Positions 61,648-64,000 of a stretch of DNA of 64,000 nt are shown piece after piece. This DNA is from an uncultured Acidobacteriia bacterium (GTDB lineage Bacteria; Acidobacteriota; Terriglobia; Bryobacterales; Bryobacteraceae), in contig CAIRSA010000131.1 of the NCBI GenBank assembly GCA_903881085.1, positions 1-64,000 of the forward strand, read 5' to 3'. The number at the start of each line of letters is the position of its first letter. The first letter of the stretch is position 1. The position numbers were made by a program, and so were the translations under genes. Below the pieces are notes generated by a model. The model was not told the origin of the DNA and did not search any database. It saw nothing but the letters and a program-made list of their open reading frames with translations.

Positions 61648-61668
61648 GGACCGGCGAATCGCCGGTCC
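61648..61668. terminator. GC-rich hairpin after the BLUF gene
   Basis: ggaccggcga-a-tcgccggtcc, a 10-bp perfect palindrome with a minimal loop, 32 nt past the BLUF stop. No U-tract follows; transcript end or dispersed repeat. Confidence 0.5.
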
Positions 61669-61699
61669 CACCCTTGAAGACACCGCACTTCCGTGGGTA

Positions 61700-61720
61700 G
61701 GACAGGCGATCCGTCTGTCC
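61700..61720. repeat. Short inverted repeat between BLUF and apaG
   Basis: ggacaggcg-atc-cgtctgtcc, 9 bp with one G-T pair, 24 nt before the stop of the convergent apaG gene. Together with the palindrome at 61648 it looks like a two-hairpin intergenic repeat. Confidence 0.4.
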
Positions 61721-61743
61721 AAATTCAAATTATTTAAACCCTA

Positions 61744-62127
61744 TTAGTGAACCGAATAGCGGGCTCTCAAGGCGAATGGCGCGACTTCTATATCGAACTC
61801 CCCGCCATTGGTACGAACCATCCGGTAGGTGCCGTGCATCGTGCCAGTTGGCGTCTTGATCGGACACCACGAGGAATACTTGAAGGATTCGCCCGGAGCA
61901 AGAATCGGCGTCTCACCAATCACGCCGGGTCCTTTTACTTCACGCACTTCGTCCAAGGCGTCGGTGATGATCCAATGGCGGCTCAGCAGGCGCACCGTAT
62001 CCGTGCTTTGATTGGTGATGCGCACCGTGTACTGAAACACCCACTGTCCTAGCTCGAGTTTGGAGTGTTCCGGCGAATGCTGCGAGATCACTTCAACTCG
62101 TACGCCTTCGGTAACCGCTTCCGACAT
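61744..62127 (-). CDS. apaG: ApaG-domain protein
   Basis: A 127-residue fibronectin-III-like beta-sandwich with the ApaG motifs FQYTVRITNQSTDTVRLLSRHWIITDA, VKGPGVIGETPILAPGESFKYSSWCPIKTPTGTMHGTY. The ATG at 62127 with GGAG upstream gives the usual length of about 125 residues; earlier starts at 62157 and 62169 add a poorly conserved stretch. ApaG is linked to cobalt/magnesium tolerance and Ap4A metabolism in enterobacteria, but its biochemical role is unsettled. Divergent from the ABC transporter gene. Confidence 0.93.
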   Translation of the reverse strand: MSEAVTEGVRVEVISQHSPEHSKLELGQWVFQYTVRITNQSTDTVRLLSRHWIITDALDEVREVKGPGVIGETPILAPGESFKYSSWCPIKTPTGTMHGTYRMVRTNGGEFDIEVAPFALRARYSVH

Positions 62128-62208
62128 CGGAGCCAGCTCCGGTTGGTAGATGGACATTGTCAAGCCCATGATCGCACGCTATCGCCGCCATGTACAATAC
62201 AACGAGAT

Positions 62209-63165
62209 ATGGATCCCATCTTAAGGCTCGACGGCGTGTCCAAACGATTCCTGTCTCATCAGGCGGTGGATCGCGTTTCCTTATCGATTCCCCGCGGCAG
62301 TTTTTACGGCCTGGTTGGTCCCTCGGGCTGCGGCAAGACTACTACCCTGCGCCTGATTGCAGGATTCGAAACGCCGGATGCAGGCGTCATCGAACTGGAA
62401 GGCCGGTCCATCGTCGACGACAAACCCTACGAGCGCAACGTCAGCACGGTCTTCCAAAGTTATGCCCTGTTTCCGCATCTCACGGTTCAGCAGAATATTG
62501 AATTCGGGTTGCGACGAAGATCGGCAAACGATGTAGACCGGCGTACCCGCGAGGCGATCGAGCTGGTGCAGTTGGGCGGCAAGGAATCACGGCTGCCCTC
62601 GCAGCTTTCGGGCGGTGAGAAACAGCGCGTGGCGCTTGCGCGCAGCCTGGTTACCGAACCAGCCGTGCTACTACTTGACGAGCCGCTGTCAGCCCTTGAC
62701 CCCAATCTGCGTGAGCAGGTACGCAGCGAACTGAAGAGCCTGCAACGCCGCGTTGGGACGACGTTTCTGTTCATCACGCACGACCGCGCCGAGGCGCTCT
62801 CCATGAGCGATTCGTTAGCTGTTATGAATGGCGGCAAACTGGAGCAGAGCGGCACGCCGCAGGAAATGTATCTGCATCCGCGCACAAAGTTTGTCGCTTC
62901 GTTTTTGGGCGCTGTCAATTGGATCGATGGCGTTGGCGTCCGCCCGGAAGCCCTGCACCTTTCCGCTCCGTCCGATGCTGCGCGAAGCTTGCAAGTGCAG
63001 GTGGAACAGATCGTGTTTCTGGGAGATTGCGTTCAAATCCATACCCGGTCTAAGCTCGACGAAGCGGTCACCGCGCAGGTTTCCCGATTCAGCGAAATTC
63101 CTGTGACAGGCAGGGACGCCACCCTTTGGTGGCGTCAGGAAGAAGAGTTGAGGTGCGACGCATGA
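62209..63165 (+). CDS. potA: Spermidine/putrescine-type ABC transporter ATP-binding protein
   Basis: A 318-residue ATPase: Walker A GPSGCGKTT, Q-loop FQSYALFPHLTV, signature LSGGEKQRVALARSL, Walker B VLLLDEPLSALD, switch His in FITHDRAEAL. After residue 235 comes a shortened TOBE-like regulatory region (GVRPEALHLS, VFLGDCVQIHTR). The next gene is a PotB-type permease, which places it in the polyamine/opine/iron ABC group. The ATG at 62209 starts right at the ATPase fold. The substrate is not visible from here: spermidine, putrescine or ferric iron are possible. Confidence 0.9.
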   Translation: MDPILRLDGVSKRFLSHQAVDRVSLSIPRGSFYGLVGPSGCGKTTTLRLIAGFETPDAGVIELEGRSIVDDKPYERNVSTVFQSYALFPHLTVQQNIEFGLRRRSANDVDRRTREAIELVQLGGKESRLPSQLSGGEKQRVALARSLVTEPAVLLLDEPLSALDPNLREQVRSELKSLQRRVGTTFLFITHDRAEALSMSDSLAVMNGGKLEQSGTPQEMYLHPRTKFVASFLGAVNWIDGVGVRPEALHLSAPSDAARSLQVQVEQIVFLGDCVQIHTRSKLDEAVTAQVSRFSEIPVTGRDATLWWRQEEELRCDA

Positions 63166-63983
63166 GGCGCGCGGCACTGGCTCCTGCGGTTGTGGTGACG
63201 GCGCTGCTGTTCCTTGCGCCCATGGCCGTGATTGTTTCCTATAGCTTTCTTTCGCGCGGTGCTTACGGTGGCGTGGAACTTCCCTGGACGCTTGAAAACT
63301 ATACCCGATTCTGGGATCCGTTGTATGGTTCGATTCTGGTTCGCACCTTCGCCATGGCTGCTGTGTCCACGGCCCTGTGCCTGGTGCTTGGATTTCCTCT
63401 GGCGCTGTTCATCAGCCGCGCAGGATCGCGGCGTACGCTCTACTTGCATCTGGTGATGCTGCCATTCTGGACCAGCTTCCTGATCCGCACTTACGCCTGG
63501 ATGTTTCTGCTGCGCGACACTGGCCTGGTCAACACCGTGCTGCAAGCGTTCGGTCTCATCAAAGACCCGCTGCCGCTGCTCTACAATCCAACGGCCGTGA
63601 TCGTCGGGCTGGTCTACGGCTACCTTCCGTTTATGGTGCTGCCGCTTTACAGCAGTCTTGAAAAGCTGGATAAGTCGCTGCTGGAAGCGGCGGCCGATCT
63701 TGGTGCGCGGCCCTGGAGCGTGTTGTTCCGCGTGACCATACCGTTGTGCCTGCCGGGCATTCGTGCCGGATCGCTGCTCGTGTTTATCCCCTGCCTGGGC
63801 GCTTATCTTACGCCTGACCTGCTGGGTGGCGGCAAGAGCATCATGATCGGTAATCTGGTGCAGAACCAGTTCACCGCAGCGCGCGATTGGCCGTTCGGTG
63901 CGGCCGTCTCGCTGGCCCTGATGGCACTGGTGATGCTGATGCTGTGCTTCCTGCTACGCCGCGATGGGGAGGAGCTTTTATGA
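63162..63983 (+). CDS. potB: ABC transporter permease, PotB type
   Basis: A 273-residue permease with six TMs and the EAA loop (EAAADLGARPWSVLFRVTIPL), which docks to the ATPase. The start MRRAALAPAVVVTALLFLAPMAVIVSYSF and the segment LPFWTSFLIRTYAWMFLLRDTGLVN are typical of PotB/PotH proteins. The ATG at 63162 overlaps the potA stop (ATGA). The gene ends in a GGAGG that leads the next ATG. Confidence 0.9.
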   Translation: MRRAALAPAVVVTALLFLAPMAVIVSYSFLSRGAYGGVELPWTLENYTRFWDPLYGSILVRTFAMAAVSTALCLVLGFPLALFISRAGSRRTLYLHLVMLPFWTSFLIRTYAWMFLLRDTGLVNTVLQAFGLIKDPLPLLYNPTAVIVGLVYGYLPFMVLPLYSSLEKLDKSLLEAAADLGARPWSVLFRVTIPLCLPGIRAGSLLVFIPCLGAYLTPDLLGGGKSIMIGNLVQNQFTAARDWPFGAAVSLALMALVMLMLCFLLRRDGEELL

Positions 63984-64000
63984 AGTCTCGCACTCTGCCG
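63980..64000 (+). CDS. Start of the next ABC permease gene (cut by window end)
   Basis: ATG at 63980 overlaps the potB stop and follows GGAGG; only MKSRTLP is visible. By position it should be a PotC-type permease. Identity rests on operon order alone. Confidence 0.55.

Noticed and set aside
62193-62198. TACAAT resembling a -10 box before potA
   Set aside because: No -35 hexamer at 15-19 nt; the nearest TTGTCA is 30 nt upstream.
1-64000. tRNA, rRNA, transposase, integrase or phage genes
   Set aside because: None recognised on either strand by reading; a tRNAscan or HMM search could still find a divergent small RNA.

Overview
The window looks like a chromosomal segment of an acidobacterium of the Solibacteres/Bryobacterales type. 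That is inferred from content: large Oar-like TonB-dependent receptors with an N-terminal carboxypeptidase-regulatory-like domain, a CRTAC1 (FG-GAP/ASPIC) protein beside a receptor and a TPR protein, a DUF1552 / cytochrome-domain DUF1592 pair, a PEP-CTERM protein, a choice-of-anchor A protein and a subtilase with GVVWGS repeats. I saw no rRNA, tRNA, CRISPR array, insertion sequence or prophage. Genes are tightly packed, and many overlap by ATGA or TAATG.

Layout. 1-2.5 kb (+): tail of a TonB receptor, CRTAC1 protein, TPR protein. 2.5-11 kb (-): ECF sigma factor carrying a zinc anti-sigma-like tail, TonB receptor, DUF1592 di-CxxCH protein, Tat-exported DUF1552 protein, a very small protein, a pentapeptide-repeat protein. 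11.1-12.6 kb (+): DUF4142, NTF2-like and uracil-DNA-glycosylase-like proteins. 12.6-15.6 kb (-): cytochrome P460-cupredoxin fusion and a two-component system. 15.7-21.3 kb (+): TolC-adaptor-RND efflux pump, divergent from the two-component system across a spacer with two pairs of 7-bp direct repeats at 11-bp period, a likely response-regulator operator. 21.3-25.2 kb: BNR/sialidase-like protein, FmdB-type zinc ribbon, metallo-beta-lactamase/beta-CASP protein, choice-of-anchor A protein. 25.3-29.5 kb (-): leuABCD, with a LeuA that lacks the C-terminal regulatory domain, divergent from a LysR regulator. 30.6-35 kb: decayed XRE antitoxin, a second intact TonB receptor, and on the opposite strand the orphan C-terminal tail of a third. 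35.1-36.8 kb (+): subtilase interrupted by a frameshift.

37.1-45 kb (+): one long cytochrome c maturation (System I) operon, ccmE-F-H-(zinc ribbon)-(carboxypeptidase-regulatory-like membrane protein)-A-B-C-D, ending in a Tat-signal mannonate-dehydratase/RspA-type enolase. CcmE has a CxxxY haem-attachment motif and CcmH an unusual cysteine set; no ccmG is present. Its products could serve the CxxCH proteins seen elsewhere in the window. 45-46 kb: PEP-CTERM protein (-). 46-54.2 kb (+): XdhC, MocA-like nucleotidyltransferase, AsmA-like protein, GAF-like protein, SLT lytic transglycosylase, class I/II aminotransferase, an unknown protein. 54.3-60.4 kb (-): dprA, topA, DapA-like aldolase, PafA-type phosphatase. 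60.4-61.6 kb (+): two small proteins and a BLUF photoreceptor. 61.7-62.1 kb (-): apaG. 62.2-64 kb (+): polyamine-type ABC transporter genes running off the end.
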